Assembly: GCA_945952225.1 (NCBI GenBank)
Contig: CAMFHP010000002.1
Location: 62,001-126,000 of the forward strand
DNA from: an uncultured Myxococcaceae bacterium
GTDB taxonomy: Bacteria > Myxococcota_A > Polyangia > Polyangiales > Ga0077539
Reading direction: 5' to 3'
Length of the DNA: 64,000 bases
Positions 21,607 through 30,498 of this stretch are shown here, piece by piece (positions within the stretch are counted from its first letter, which is position 1; the number at the start of each line of letters is the position of its first letter). The translations under genes and the position numbers were made by a program. The notes under the pieces are model-generated. The model did not search any database and was not told where the DNA came from. It was given only the letters and a program-made list of their open reading frames with translations.

Positions 21607-23238
21607 ATGGAGTTCAGGCTTTCGGCGCAGCTGAAGCAGAGCCAACAGCTCGTGATGACGCCGCAGCTGCAGATGGCGATCAAGCTGCTGGCGCTCTCAC
21701 GGCTTGAGCTCATCGACCAGGTGAACGCCGAGCTGACCGAGAACCCGATCCTCGAAGACTCGGGGGATCCGGCCCTCGGTGGGGACTGGCGCGAGGCCGA
21801 CGCCGCATCGACGCCGTCGATCGACAAACTCGCCGAGATCGAGTCGCGGAGCGAGAGCCTCCCGACCTCGCACGAAGAGCGCAGCGCGATGGATCAGACG
21901 CGCACCGAGGAATACTGGGAGAAGTTCCTCGACGCGTACCGCGATCAGGCGCCGATGCCGACGACGTCGCGGCTCAACACCGACGACCTGCCCTCCATCG
22001 ACCAGACGCTCTCGCGCCGCGGCACCCTCGCCGACCATCTCGAACGGCAGATCGCACTCTCGGATTTCAACGAGGAGGAGCGCGCCTTCGCGATGCTCGT
22101 CGTGCACAACCTCGACGACAACGGCTACCTCACGCTCCGGGGTGTGGCGCGCGAGAAGCGCGAGGCCGAGGTCGACGCCGCAACCCGCATCGCGCAGGCC
22201 GACCTCGATGCGCCCGTGACCGAGGTGCGCGCGGCCGACACGAAGAGCTCGGACGACGAAGAGATCGACGAGGAAGACGCCCTCACGACGACGATCGAAG
22301 ACCTCGCGCGCGAGGTGGGCCTCGACCCTGAAGACGCCGGCGAGGTGCTCCGGCTCATCCAGAACATGGACCCGGTGGGCGTCGCGGCGCGCGACCTTCG
22401 CGAGTGCCTGCTCGTGCAGGTGGAGCAGTTCGGCTACGACGAAGACGACATCGTCTGGCAGGTCATCGACCACCACCTGCCCAACGTCGAGCGGCGGAAC
22501 TTCGGCGCCATCGCGCGCGAGCTCAAGTGCGAGCTCACCGACGTGTACGAGGCCGCGAAGCTCCTTCAGGGGCTCGAGCCGCGGCCCGGTCGCAACTTCA
22601 CCAGCGAAGACGCGCCCGCCATCACGCCCGACGTGTACGTGCACAAGAGCGGAGACGAGTACGTCGTCACGACGAACGACGACGGCATGCCGAAGCTCCG
22701 CATCAACGAGCAGCAGGCGCGCTCGCTCATGAAAGACCCTCGCGCGCGCCAGTTCGTGCACGAGAAGCTCCAGTCGGCGAAGTGGTTCGTGCGCTCCCTC
22801 GACCAGCGTCAGAAGACCATCGTGAAGGTCACGCGCTGCATCGTCGACAAGCAGCGCGAGTTCTTCGAGAAGGGCATCAAGTACCTGAAGCCCATGATCC
22901 TTCGCGACGTGGCCGAGGCCGTGGGCATGCACGAGAGCACCATCTCGCGCGTCACGACCAACAAGTACGTCTACACGCCGCGCGGCATCTTCGAGCTCAA
23001 GTACTTCTTCAACAGCTCGATCGGTTCCATCGGCGGCGGCGACGACGTGGCCAGCGAGGCCGTGAAGCAGGCGATCAAGAAGATCATCGCGGGCGAAGAC
23101 CCCCGCGCGCCGCTCTCCGATGAACAGATCGTGAAGTGCCTCGAAGAGCAGAAGATCCGCATCGCGCGCCGCACCGTCGCGAAGTACCGCGAGATGCTGG
23201 GCATCCTCTCCAGCGCCAAGCGCAAGCAGTATTTCTGA
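21607..23238 (+). CDS. rpoN: RNA polymerase sigma-54 factor RpoN
   Basis: 543 residues. Region I (LKQSQQLVMTPQLQMAIKLL) interacts with enhancer-binding activators, an acidic stretch follows (DTKSSDDEEIDEEDA), and the C-terminal RpoN box ARRTVAKYRE (about 520) contacts the -24 element. An AAGGAG ribosome-binding site 7 nt before the ATG at 21607 sets the start. It heads the conserved rpoN-hpf-ptsN order. Confidence 0.98.
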   Translation: MEFRLSAQLKQSQQLVMTPQLQMAIKLLALSRLELIDQVNAELTENPILEDSGDPALGGDWREADAASTPSIDKLAEIESRSESLPTSHEERSAMDQTRTEEYWEKFLDAYRDQAPMPTTSRLNTDDLPSIDQTLSRRGTLADHLERQIALSDFNEEERAFAMLVVHNLDDNGYLTLRGVAREKREAEVDAATRIAQADLDAPVTEVRAADTKSSDDEEIDEEDALTTTIEDLAREVGLDPEDAGEVLRLIQNMDPVGVAARDLRECLLVQVEQFGYDEDDIVWQVIDHHLPNVERRNFGAIARELKCELTDVYEAAKLLQGLEPRPGRNFTSEDAPAITPDVYVHKSGDEYVVTTNDDGMPKLRINEQQARSLMKDPRARQFVHEKLQSAKWFVRSLDQRQKTIVKVTRCIVDKQREFFEKGIKYLKPMILRDVAEAVGMHESTISRVTTNKYVYTPRGIFELKYFFNSSIGSIGGGDDVASEAVKQAIKKIIAGEDPRAPLSDEQIVKCLEEQKIRIARRTVAKYREMLGILSSAKRKQYF

Positions 23239-23375
23239 TCCGTGGTGCGCGTCCCGCGTGTGCGGCGCGGCTGCACATGTCGTGACGCCCGCCCCTTCCT
23301 GCGCGCGGCGATCGTCACGCGTTCGGCACACGGCACTTCCCTCTTCAAAGTCAGTTGGGGTAAACCTGCGAGGTC

Positions 23376-23389
23376 GGCGGGCGCCCGCC
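23376..23389. other. G+C palindrome in the rpoN-hpf interval
   Basis: GGCGGGCGCCCGCC is a perfect 14-bp inverted repeat inside the 248-bp gap after rpoN. It may be an attenuator or terminator, but it has no T-tract. Nothing else is recognised in the gap. Confidence 0.3.
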
Positions 23390-23486
23390 CCCGCATCGAC
23401 GTGTTTTGAGCGGCGGGCAGCAAACCCGGAGCCCCGATGTTCCTCGCGACGGATGAGGTGACGGTCGGGGCAGGTTGGAGGACGCG

Positions 23487-23846
23487 ATGGGTATCGCGAT
23501 CACGTTTCGGCATCTGCCGTCGAGCGATGCGGTGAAGGGGTACGTTCACGAGAAGCTCGAGCGGGTGCAGAAGTATCTGCGCCAGCCGCTCGACGCGCAT
23601 GTGACCCTGTTCACCGAGCGCCATCAGCATGTCGCGGAAATCTCCCTCAAGTCCGCGGGGCATCACTACCAGGCCAGTCACGAGAGCGACGACATGTACA
23701 AGTCGATCGACTTCATGATCGACAAGATCGAAGGCCAGATCTCGAAGCACCACGACGCCGTCGCGCGCAACAAGAAGGGCGGCGACGGCGCGCGCGTGAT
23801 CGCAGCGCCCGGGCCCGCCGCAGCCGACGAGTCCGGCGGCGAGTAG
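23487..23846 (+). CDS. hpf: Ribosome hibernation-promoting factor
   Basis: 119 residues, the short HPF type. ITFRHLPSSDAVKGYVHEKL and DDMYKSIDFMIDKIEGQI match the ribosome-associated YfiA/HPF family, which silences ribosomes in the decoding channel. The basic KKGG and the C-terminal 20 residues are not conserved. A GGAGG site lies before the ATG at 23487. The position between rpoN and ptsN is widely conserved in Gram-negative bacteria. Confidence 0.94.
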   Translation: MGIAITFRHLPSSDAVKGYVHEKLERVQKYLRQPLDAHVTLFTERHQHVAEISLKSAGHHYQASHESDDMYKSIDFMIDKIEGQISKHHDAVARNKKGGDGARVIAAPGPAAADESGGE

Positions 23847-23950
23847 CACCTGCCTCTCACGTCGCGACACACACGCGCGACGTTCCTTCAGATCCCCTCC
23901 GTCACAACGCTGGACACTCGATTCCTGAGGGAGTATCTCGGCTCCGCGCG

Positions 23951-24421
23951 ATGCGGCTGAGCGAGCTCCTCGATCAAACCAGGGTCGACACGATGCTGTC
24001 GGTGTCTGACAAAGACGCCGCGCTGCACGCCGTCGCGACGCTGCTCTCGCGAGGCGCCGGTCACGCCATCGATGCTTCCTCCATCCTCCGGGTGCTGCGT
24101 GCGCGCGAGGCGCAGCAGTCCACCGGTGTCGGTGACGAGGTGGCCATTCCCCACGGTCGTGTGTCGGGTCTCACGCGCCTCGTCGCAGCGCTCGCGATCG
24201 TGCCCGAGGGCGTCGACTTCGACTCCATCGACCGCCGCCCGGTGCGCATTCTCATCGCGATCCTCGCGCCCGAGGGCAACGCGGGCGATCACCTTCGCGC
24301 GCTCGCCCGTGTGGCGAAGCTCCTTCGCGATGCGCGGGTTCGTCAGCGCCTCGTCGAGTCGACCACGCCTGCGGGCGCGCTCCAGGTGATCGTCGACGAA
24401 GAGACCGCCCTCGGCGCGTGA
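23951..24421 (+). CDS. ptsN: PTS IIA-like nitrogen-regulatory protein PtsN
   Basis: 156 residues, a single EIIA-Ntr domain. The phosphorylated histidine is His68 in VAIPHGRV. PtsN takes phosphate from HPr-type proteins and regulates processes such as potassium and nitrogen metabolism by protein contact. The matching ptsH, ptsI and hprK genes lie 37 kb away in this same window. Confidence 0.94.
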   Translation: MRLSELLDQTRVDTMLSVSDKDAALHAVATLLSRGAGHAIDASSILRVLRAREAQQSTGVGDEVAIPHGRVSGLTRLVAALAIVPEGVDFDSIDRRPVRILIAILAPEGNAGDHLRALARVAKLLRDARVRQRLVESTTPAGALQVIVDEETALGA

Positions 24422-24452
24422 TACCGTCGCAGACCTCGCCCGGAGGTCTGAC

Positions 24453-25538
24453 ATGCGGCCCACGCGGAGTGCTCTGCTCGCCCCTCTCGCCACGCTCTGC
24501 GCGTGCGTCCACGGCGCCCACGTCGCGCCTCCGCTCACCGTGGCCGTCGACGACGCCCTGCTCGCGTTGCCCGACCCGTTGCGTCCGCTCGATGCGCGTG
24601 TGATGGCCGCAGCGCTCGATGGCCACGGCGCGTGGCGCGAACTCCCGCGCTTCGGTCTCGTGTGGACGCCCACAGACCCGCAATGGACGCCCTTCGTCAC
24701 GCGCGGTCGATGGGTTCCCTCCGCGCAGGGACCCTTCTGGCAGGGCGACGATCCGTGGTCTGTCGTGACCGCGCACTACGGCCGATGGACGGTGATCGAT
24801 GGGCGCGCCGCGTGGCTCCCCGGCGCACGCTTCTCACCCGCGTGGGTGCAATGGCGCGCCGACGGCGAGTGGATCGGCTGGGCACCGCGCGCGCCCGATG
24901 GAGACGCCGCGCAGACGCCCTTTGTGTACGTCCATCGCGCGGAGCTCACGGCGAACGTGGCGCCGGTCGCAGGCCCCGAAGCGGCCTCGCTCTACGCGCG
25001 CACCACGCCGTGTGAGGCGCCGCATCTCTCCGGCCCCGATCCCACGGAGCTCCAGCGTCGTGTGTGGGGATCGCGACCGGCCGTGGCGCTCTCGGAAGAC
25101 GCCGCGCGCGTGGCCCTGCGCCCGTTGCCCGACGTGCCCGCCCTCGACGGCGCCGACATGCGACTCGCGCTCCGTGAGACCGTCACGCTCGGCGTCGGAT
25201 GGGAGCGCACGCAGGCCGTGGCCGCACGCGTCTCGCCGCTCCCCGCCGGGGCTCCGGTGGCACCCGTGCACGCGCCGCCGCCCGCCGAGGTGTGGCCCGT
25301 GTTCGGCGGCTGGGGAAGGCCCTTCGGCGGCTTCGTCGGCGTGCGCAGCGGCGCGGTGGGCACGACGTTCACGCCCGTGGTCTACGAGCGAGGATGGGCG
25401 ACGATCGTGCCCTCGTCGACGTCGTACCCCGCGCAGAGCGTTCCCCTCGCGAGCCCCGTCGCGAGCCCGGTCGCCGCGCCGACGACCTCGCAGGGATACG
25501 TCGGCGGCGTGGGCGCATCGCCCGTCGCCGCGTGGTGA
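24453..25538 (+). CDS. Trp-rich DUF6600-like lipoprotein
   Basis: 361 residues. A short signal with lipobox-like LATLCACVHG is followed by a domain with spaced aromatic repeats: HGAWRELPRFGLVWTP, GRWV, HYGRWTVIDGRAAWLP, AWVQW and GWAPRAP. This W-G-R-W pattern resembles the DUF6600 family of secreted proteins of unknown role. The C-terminal third is Pro/Ala/Val-rich. A CGGAGG ribosome-binding site precedes the ATG, 31 nt after ptsN. Confidence 0.7.
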   Translation: MRPTRSALLAPLATLCACVHGAHVAPPLTVAVDDALLALPDPLRPLDARVMAAALDGHGAWRELPRFGLVWTPTDPQWTPFVTRGRWVPSAQGPFWQGDDPWSVVTAHYGRWTVIDGRAAWLPGARFSPAWVQWRADGEWIGWAPRAPDGDAAQTPFVYVHRAELTANVAPVAGPEAASLYARTTPCEAPHLSGPDPTELQRRVWGSRPAVALSEDAARVALRPLPDVPALDGADMRLALRETVTLGVGWERTQAVAARVSPLPAGAPVAPVHAPPPAEVWPVFGGWGRPFGGFVGVRSGAVGTTFTPVVYERGWATIVPSSTSYPAQSVPLASPVASPVAAPTTSQGYVGGVGASPVAAW

Positions 25539-25645
25539 GCGACGCAACGGACCGTTCCATTGCGCGGGCGTTCCGGGCGACAATCGGACGCTTGCGCGCA
25601 GGTGTGCGCGAGCGGTCGAACCCGAGGTCCGCGTTGCGAGGTCGC

Positions 25646-27568
25646 ATGAAGAGGATTCGCTGGTCGTCTGCGTGGTGGTGCTCGTTGCTTCTCGCGGCGT
25701 GCACTTCGAACAGCTCGTCGGGCAACGACGCAGAGGTCATCGAGCCCGATGTGAGCTTCGTCGATGCGAGCGCCGATCGAGCCCTCGATGTGGCCTCGGA
25801 TCAGACCGCGCCGAGCTTCGATGTGCCGCTCTCCGAGCCGGGCACGATGGTGTGTCGCGACACCGACATGGACGGGCTCTCCGACGACGTCGAGGGCGCG
25901 CCGCGCGTCGACTCCGACCGCGACGGCACCCCCGACTACATGGACCCCGACTCGGACAACGACGGGTACTCCGACGCGATCGAGGCCAACCGCGCGTACC
26001 CCATGTACGACAGCGCGCGCATCACGCTCGCGTGCGGAAACGTCGGCGACAACTGCGACGGCGCGCTCGGCGCCGCGGCCGATGCGCTGCCCAACTTCCG
26101 CGACCTCGACAGCGACAACGACGGGCTCACCGACCGCGAGGAGCGCGAGGCCAACACCGATCCGTGCTCTGCCGACACCGACGGCGACGGCATCGTCGAC
26201 CTCGTCGAACGCGCCGCGATGAGCGACCCCCGCGACCGCACGTCGACGCCGCCGACCACCTCGCTCTACGTCGTGCTCCCGTATGTGGCGCCGCCCATGA
26301 CGGGCACGCATGAGTTCCGTGAGTTCACGTTCTCGACGCGCATCCGCGAGGCCGACGTGTTCTTTCTCGTCGACAACTCGGCGAGCATGGAGCCCGTCAT
26401 CGCCACGCTCCGCACGAACCTCCGCTCGGTCATCGTGCCCGGCATCCGCGCGCAGATCCCCGACATCCAGATGGGCGTCGGGAGCTTCGACTCCATGCCC
26501 GTTCCGCCGCAGGGATGCCCCGGCGCGGCCGGTCCCCGCGTGTCGACGGGACGCTGTCCTGCCGCGCCCACCATCGCGGGCGACTACACCCTCTGGGTGC
26601 GTCAGCGCGTGACCGCCGACGTCACCGCCGTGCAGTCGGCCTTCGATGCGATGCGCACCATCGATCAAGACACCATGGGCGTGTTCGTGGGCGGCGACCT
26701 CCCGGAGTGTCAGACCGAGGCCGCGTACGAGCTCGTCGAGGGCAGCGGCGCCTACGAGCACGAGCGCGACGCGCTGGCGCTCCTCTCCGTGCGCAACGCG
26801 CGCGACGTGATGGGCAACGGATGGGTGCCCGCTGTCGACCCCGCGCGCGACTGCGGCTCCACCGCGACCTCGCCGCGCTACGGCTGGGGATGCTTCAACG
26901 AGGGCCGCGTGCCCATCGTGGTGCTCGCCTCCGACGCGAGCTGGTACGACGGCTGTGACGCGGGCTCGCCCACCACGCCCGGCGACTACGGCCACGACTG
27001 CTCCGAACTCGTCGCCGCCTACAACCGCCGCGGCGCGTTCTTCATCGGCATCGACGTGGGCGACGGCGTGGAAGGGCGCACGTACCGCAACGCGTCCATC
27101 GTCTCGCGCATGACCCGCACGCTCAACGCGAGCGGCCGCCCCATCGTCTTCGGCCCGGGCGCCACGGGCATCGCGGGCGTCGCCATGTCCGTCGTCGACG
27201 CCGTCGCGCAGATCGCCGGGCAGACCCGTCAGGACATCACCACCCGCATCGTCGCCGACCCGATGGCCACGGGCATTCCGATGGGACGCACCACGGCAGA
27301 CTTTCTCAAGGCCGTGGTCCCCGTGCGCGCCGCCCCCGAGGCGCCCGACGGCTACGAGCGCCGCGACATGACCACGTTCTACAACGTGTCGCCCGCGGCC
27401 CGCGTGGTGTTCCGCGCCGACTTCTTCAACGACTTCATGCCCGGCGCCATGACCGCGCGACTCTTCAACGCGACCATCGAAGTGATCGGTCGCGGCGGCA
27501 CCGTCGTCGACACGCGCCCGGTGTTCATCGTCGTGCCCGCGCAGGGCGGCGGCCTCACGCCGGGCTGA
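25646..27568 (+). CDS. Lipoprotein with calcium-binding type-3 repeats and VWA-like domain
   Basis: 640 residues. A lipobox (LLLAACTSN) and an Asp-rich linker lead into thrombospondin type-3-like calcium repeats (DTDMDGLSDDVEG, DSDRDGTPDYMDPDSDNDGY, DTDGDGIVDLVE). The rest has a VWA-type fold signature: VFFLVDNSASM is the DxSxS metal site, and PIVVLASDASWYDG is a later strand. The protein is probably a surface adhesin or scaffold. The ATG at 25646 is the first Met of the signal peptide. Confidence 0.8.
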   Translation: MKRIRWSSAWWCSLLLAACTSNSSSGNDAEVIEPDVSFVDASADRALDVASDQTAPSFDVPLSEPGTMVCRDTDMDGLSDDVEGAPRVDSDRDGTPDYMDPDSDNDGYSDAIEANRAYPMYDSARITLACGNVGDNCDGALGAAADALPNFRDLDSDNDGLTDREEREANTDPCSADTDGDGIVDLVERAAMSDPRDRTSTPPTTSLYVVLPYVAPPMTGTHEFREFTFSTRIREADVFFLVDNSASMEPVIATLRTNLRSVIVPGIRAQIPDIQMGVGSFDSMPVPPQGCPGAAGPRVSTGRCPAAPTIAGDYTLWVRQRVTADVTAVQSAFDAMRTIDQDTMGVFVGGDLPECQTEAAYELVEGSGAYEHERDALALLSVRNARDVMGNGWVPAVDPARDCGSTATSPRYGWGCFNEGRVPIVVLASDASWYDGCDAGSPTTPGDYGHDCSELVAAYNRRGAFFIGIDVGDGVEGRTYRNASIVSRMTRTLNASGRPIVFGPGATGIAGVAMSVVDAVAQIAGQTRQDITTRIVADPMATGIPMGRTTADFLKAVVPVRAAPEAPDGYERRDMTTFYNVSPAARVVFRADFFNDFMPGAMTARLFNATIEVIGRGGTVVDTRPVFIVVPAQGGGLTPG

Positions 27569-27626
27569 GCCCGCGCGTCCGTGCTCGGTCCGTCTGTTCC
27601 CCCGAAAGCCCTTCGTACAAGCCGTT

Positions 27627-28532
27627 TCAGCCGATGACCCGGTCGCGGCCCGAGCGCTTCGCTTGATAGAGCAGCGCGTCGGCGCGGCGGATCATGTCGT
27701 CGGCCTCGCGGTCGTCGGCCTCGCGCGCCACCACGCCCGCGGAGATGGTGAAGTGCATCGGCGTGCGCTCGTACTCGAAGCCGCAGGTCGCGATGAGCCG
27801 GCGCACCTTGTCGGCCACGAGGCGCGCGCTCGCGAGGTCGATCTCGGGGAGGATCACCGCGAACTCTTCACCGCCGAGTCGCCCGACGATGTCTTCGCGG
27901 CGGAGGTTGTGGCGCAGCACGGCGCCGAGCTGACGGAGCGCGGCGTCGCCCGCGAGGTGGCCGTGCGTGTCGTTGAGCTGCTTGAAGTGGTCGATGTCGA
28001 TGGCCACGAGGCTCAGCGGACGGCCGTAGCGGGCGGAGCGTCCGAACTCGCGCGCGAGGGCTTCGGAGAAGGCCCTCCGGTTCGCGAGGCCCGTGAGTCC
28101 GTCGGTGGTCACGAGGCGGTAGATCTCTTCGTAGTAGGCCGCCTCGACGTGGCCGCTCGCGAGGAACTTGCAGATCGTCCGCCCGATCTGGAGGCGGTCG
28201 CCGTGCTGAAGCTGGAGCGAGGTGACGGCGCGGTCGTTCACGAAGGTGCCGTTGGTGCTCTGCAGGTCGACGACGCGCCACCGCTCGACGTTCTGGTCGT
28301 CGCGAAAGGGCTCGATGCGGCAGTGCTGGCGCGAGACGCTCTCCTCTTCGAACTGCAGGTCGCAGACGCTCGCGCGGCCGACGGTGATCGCGCCGTCGCG
28401 GAGCGGAATGCGTCGGCCGATCGACTCGCCGTAGAGCACCACAAGGCAGGCCTCTTCGAGGACCGGCACCTTGCTGGGCCGCACCACCACGCCGACCACG
28501 CGGTGGGGGCTCGTCACGGGGTCATTCGCCAT
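27627..28532 (-). CDS. FHA-domain diguanylate cyclase (GGDEF)
   Basis: 301 residues. An N-terminal forkhead-associated domain (GRASVCDLQF, SRQHCRIE, STNGTFVND) binds phosphothreonine peptides. A C-terminal GGDEF domain has the active-site signature GGEEF near residue 217 and, five residues upstream, the RRED inhibitory site for c-di-GMP. It should therefore make c-di-GMP in response to Ser/Thr kinase signals; two such kinases are in this window. A TACACT hexamer sits 8 nt before the ATG. Confidence 0.92.
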   Translation of the reverse strand: MANDPVTSPHRVVGVVVRPSKVPVLEEACLVVLYGESIGRRIPLRDGAITVGRASVCDLQFEEESVSRQHCRIEPFRDDQNVERWRVVDLQSTNGTFVNDRAVTSLQLQHGDRLQIGRTICKFLASGHVEAAYYEEIYRLVTTDGLTGLANRRAFSEALAREFGRSARYGRPLSLVAIDIDHFKQLNDTHGHLAGDAALRQLGAVLRHNLRREDIVGRLGGEEFAVILPEIDLASARLVADKVRRLIATCGFEYERTPMHFTISAGVVAREADDREADDMIRRADALLYQAKRSGRDRVIG

Positions 28533-28635
28533 GGACGAGCAGTGTAGGCGCTTCCGCTGGGCCGTAGGAGCGGGGGACGGGACGCGCGGGTCCGAAAGTT
28601 GACCGGGATGCGCGAATTTCGTTACCGACGCGGCC

Positions 28636-29886
28636 GTGAAGACTCGCACGCTCCGCAAGGTGGTGGCCCTGGCGCTTCTCGGCGCGGCGGTGCCCGTGGT
28701 GGCCCTCGGTCGACGCATCGAGGGGCTGCGGCCCGCGGGCCTGGTGACGGCCTCGGTGCAGACGCCGGGGGTGTCGCCCGCCGCGCCGCGTCCCGCGGAG
28801 CCCACGCTCATCGCGGGGGTGGTCGCGGGCTTCAACCCCGCCGCCGCACGCCTCGGCACCGACGGACGCTACGCCGTCACCATGCCCGACGGACGCCGCG
28901 CGCAGCTCACGCTCGAACCCGCGTGGCAGCGGGCGACGGTGAACCTCCTCGCGCGCCATCAGCTCCCGCAGGCGAGCGTCGTGGTGATGGACACCGACAC
29001 GGGCCGCGTGCTCGTGTGGGCCTCGTCGGGAGGCCAGGGCAACGACCTCGCGCGCACCGCCGACGCACCGGCCGCGAGTGTCTTCAAGGTGGTCACGAGC
29101 TCGGCGCTCCTCGCGCGGGGCTTCAACCCCGAGCAGCCCACGTGCTTCTCCGGCGGCTTTCATCGGTTGATGGAACGCGACCTCGTCGCCGACCCGCAGC
29201 GCGACCGCGAGTGCGTGACCCTCCACGACGCCTTCGCGCGCTCGATCAACACGGTCTTCGCGCGCCGCGCGCTGGAGCTGCTCCGCCCCGAGCAGGAGGC
29301 CGACGCCGCGCGCCGGTGGGGCTTCGGCGAGGCCATTCCCTTCGACGCGCCGGTGGCCACGAGCGCGTTCACCATTCCCGAAGACACGCTCGGCTTCGCG
29401 CGCACCTCCGCGGGCTTCTGGAACAGCACGCTCTCGCCCCTCCACGGCGCGCTCCTCGCGCAGGGCATCGCGCGCGACGGCGAGATGCTGCGCCCGTGGA
29501 TCATCGACACGCTCCAGAACGCGCGCGGCGTCACCGTGGCCCGCGGCGGCGTTCGTCCGTGGCGGCGTGCGGTGTCGCGCGAGGCGGCCGAGGTGCTCCA
29601 GCGCTCGATGCTGCGCACGGTCACCGACGGCACGGGCTTTCACGGCTTTCACGACGGCGCGCGTCGCCCCTACCTCGACGGCGTCACCGTCGGCGGCAAG
29701 ACGGGCACCCTCACGCAGGACGCGCCCTACACCGCGTACACCTGGTTCGTGGGCAACGCCGAGGGCGAGGGGCACCGGCTGTCGTTCGGCGTGATGGTCG
29801 GCAACGGCCCCGTGTGGCGCATCAAGGCCGCCGCCCTCGCGCGTCAGGTGCTCCAGATCGCGTTCCGCGGACGGGTGACCGACTGA
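28636..29886 (+). CDS. Penicillin-binding transpeptidase-domain protein
   Basis: 416 residues from a GTG start. A hydrophobic N-terminal anchor is followed by a transpeptidase domain with all three motifs: SVFK (Ser148-Lys151), SIN (203-205) and KTG (355-357). There is no glycosyltransferase or large dimerisation domain, so it resembles small class-B or D-type PBPs rather than PBP2/3. It would act in the periplasm on peptidoglycan. The gene is divergent from the FHA-GGDEF gene. Confidence 0.86.
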   Translation: MKTRTLRKVVALALLGAAVPVVALGRRIEGLRPAGLVTASVQTPGVSPAAPRPAEPTLIAGVVAGFNPAAARLGTDGRYAVTMPDGRRAQLTLEPAWQRATVNLLARHQLPQASVVVMDTDTGRVLVWASSGGQGNDLARTADAPAASVFKVVTSSALLARGFNPEQPTCFSGGFHRLMERDLVADPQRDRECVTLHDAFARSINTVFARRALELLRPEQEADAARRWGFGEAIPFDAPVATSAFTIPEDTLGFARTSAGFWNSTLSPLHGALLAQGIARDGEMLRPWIIDTLQNARGVTVARGGVRPWRRAVSREAAEVLQRSMLRTVTDGTGFHGFHDGARRPYLDGVTVGGKTGTLTQDAPYTAYTWFVGNAEGEGHRLSFGVMVGNGPVWRIKAAALARQVLQIAFRGRVTD

Positions 29887-29954
29887 GCGATCGTTCGCCA
29901 CCGAACCACCGTGCGTTGCGCTTCAAAAACGGTGATTCCGTGCGAGGCGCGGGC

Positions 29955-29976
29955 GATGGTTCGGTACCGTACGATC
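29955..29976. repeat. Dispersed palindromic element, copy 3 (intergenic)
   Basis: Exact match to the core GGTTCGGTACCGTACGATC, lying between the PBP gene and the rnpB terminator. The surrounding gap (29887-29991) shows no gene. Confidence 0.65.
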
Positions 29977-29991
29977 GGTGACGACGGGCGC

Positions 29992-30037
29992 AAAAACGGC
30001 CGCGGCCCCGAGCGCAGGGTGAGCCGCGTCGGGGCCG
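29992..30037 (-). terminator. Intrinsic terminator of rnpB
   Basis: On the minus strand a 9-bp perfect stem (CGGCCCCGA with TCGGGGCCG, 30003-30011 and 30029-30037) is followed after a few bases by TTTTT (29992-29996). It lies just downstream of the RNase P RNA. Confidence 0.8.
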
Positions 30038-30043
30038 TGTCCG

Positions 30044-30452
30044 GTGGGAGAGCACTGTAAGCCGAGTTCTGTACGCCCCGCGCGGTTGCCCGGCGGGGCG
30101 CGGCGTTCATTCCTCTAGGACCGTCGTTGCCGACGGCCTCCAGCGACATACCCGGAAGCATCGGCCGGCACAGCCTTTCGGGTCTCCCCTGCGCTTCCTG
30201 TTGTGTCTTGCTCCAGATGGGGTTTGCCGTGCCATCGCTGTCACCAGCGACGCGGTGAGCTCTTACCTCGCCGTTTCACCCTCTGCTCGCAGGCGCCTCC
30301 CTTGCGGTCATCGCGTGCGGGCGGTCTCTTCTCTGTTGCACTGTCCTCGGGATCACTCCCACAGGCCGTTGGCCTGCATCTCTGCCTTCGGAGCTCGGAC
30401 TTTCCTCTCGGAGCGGCGACCCGCTCCCAGCGAACACCCGTCGCTCTCTCAC
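30044..30452 (-). ncRNA. rnpB: RNase P RNA, bacterial type A
   Basis: About 409 nt. The minus strand carries the universal segments AGAGGAAAGTCCGAGCTCC near the 5' end, GAGGGTGAAACGGCGAGG in the middle and ACAGAACTCGGCTTAC near the 3' end. The ends are set by helix P1: GTGAGAGAGC (30443-30452) pairs with GCTCTCCCAC (30044-30053) with one mismatch. RNase P RNA is the catalytic part of the enzyme that matures tRNA 5' ends. A promoter ends 7 nt upstream and a terminator follows. Confidence 0.96.
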
Positions 30453-30459
30453 GGCCGCG

Positions 30460-30489
30460 CGTATACCCGACGTGCTCGCCCGGGAGCAA
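30460..30489 (-). promoter_or_regulatory. rnpB promoter
   Basis: On the minus strand TTGCTC (30484-30489), an 18-bp spacer and TATACG (30460-30465). The predicted transcription start falls at the first base of helix P1, which agrees with the RNA end found from pairing. It fits in the short gap after the upstream gene. Confidence 0.65.
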
Positions 30490-30498
30490 CGCGCGAGT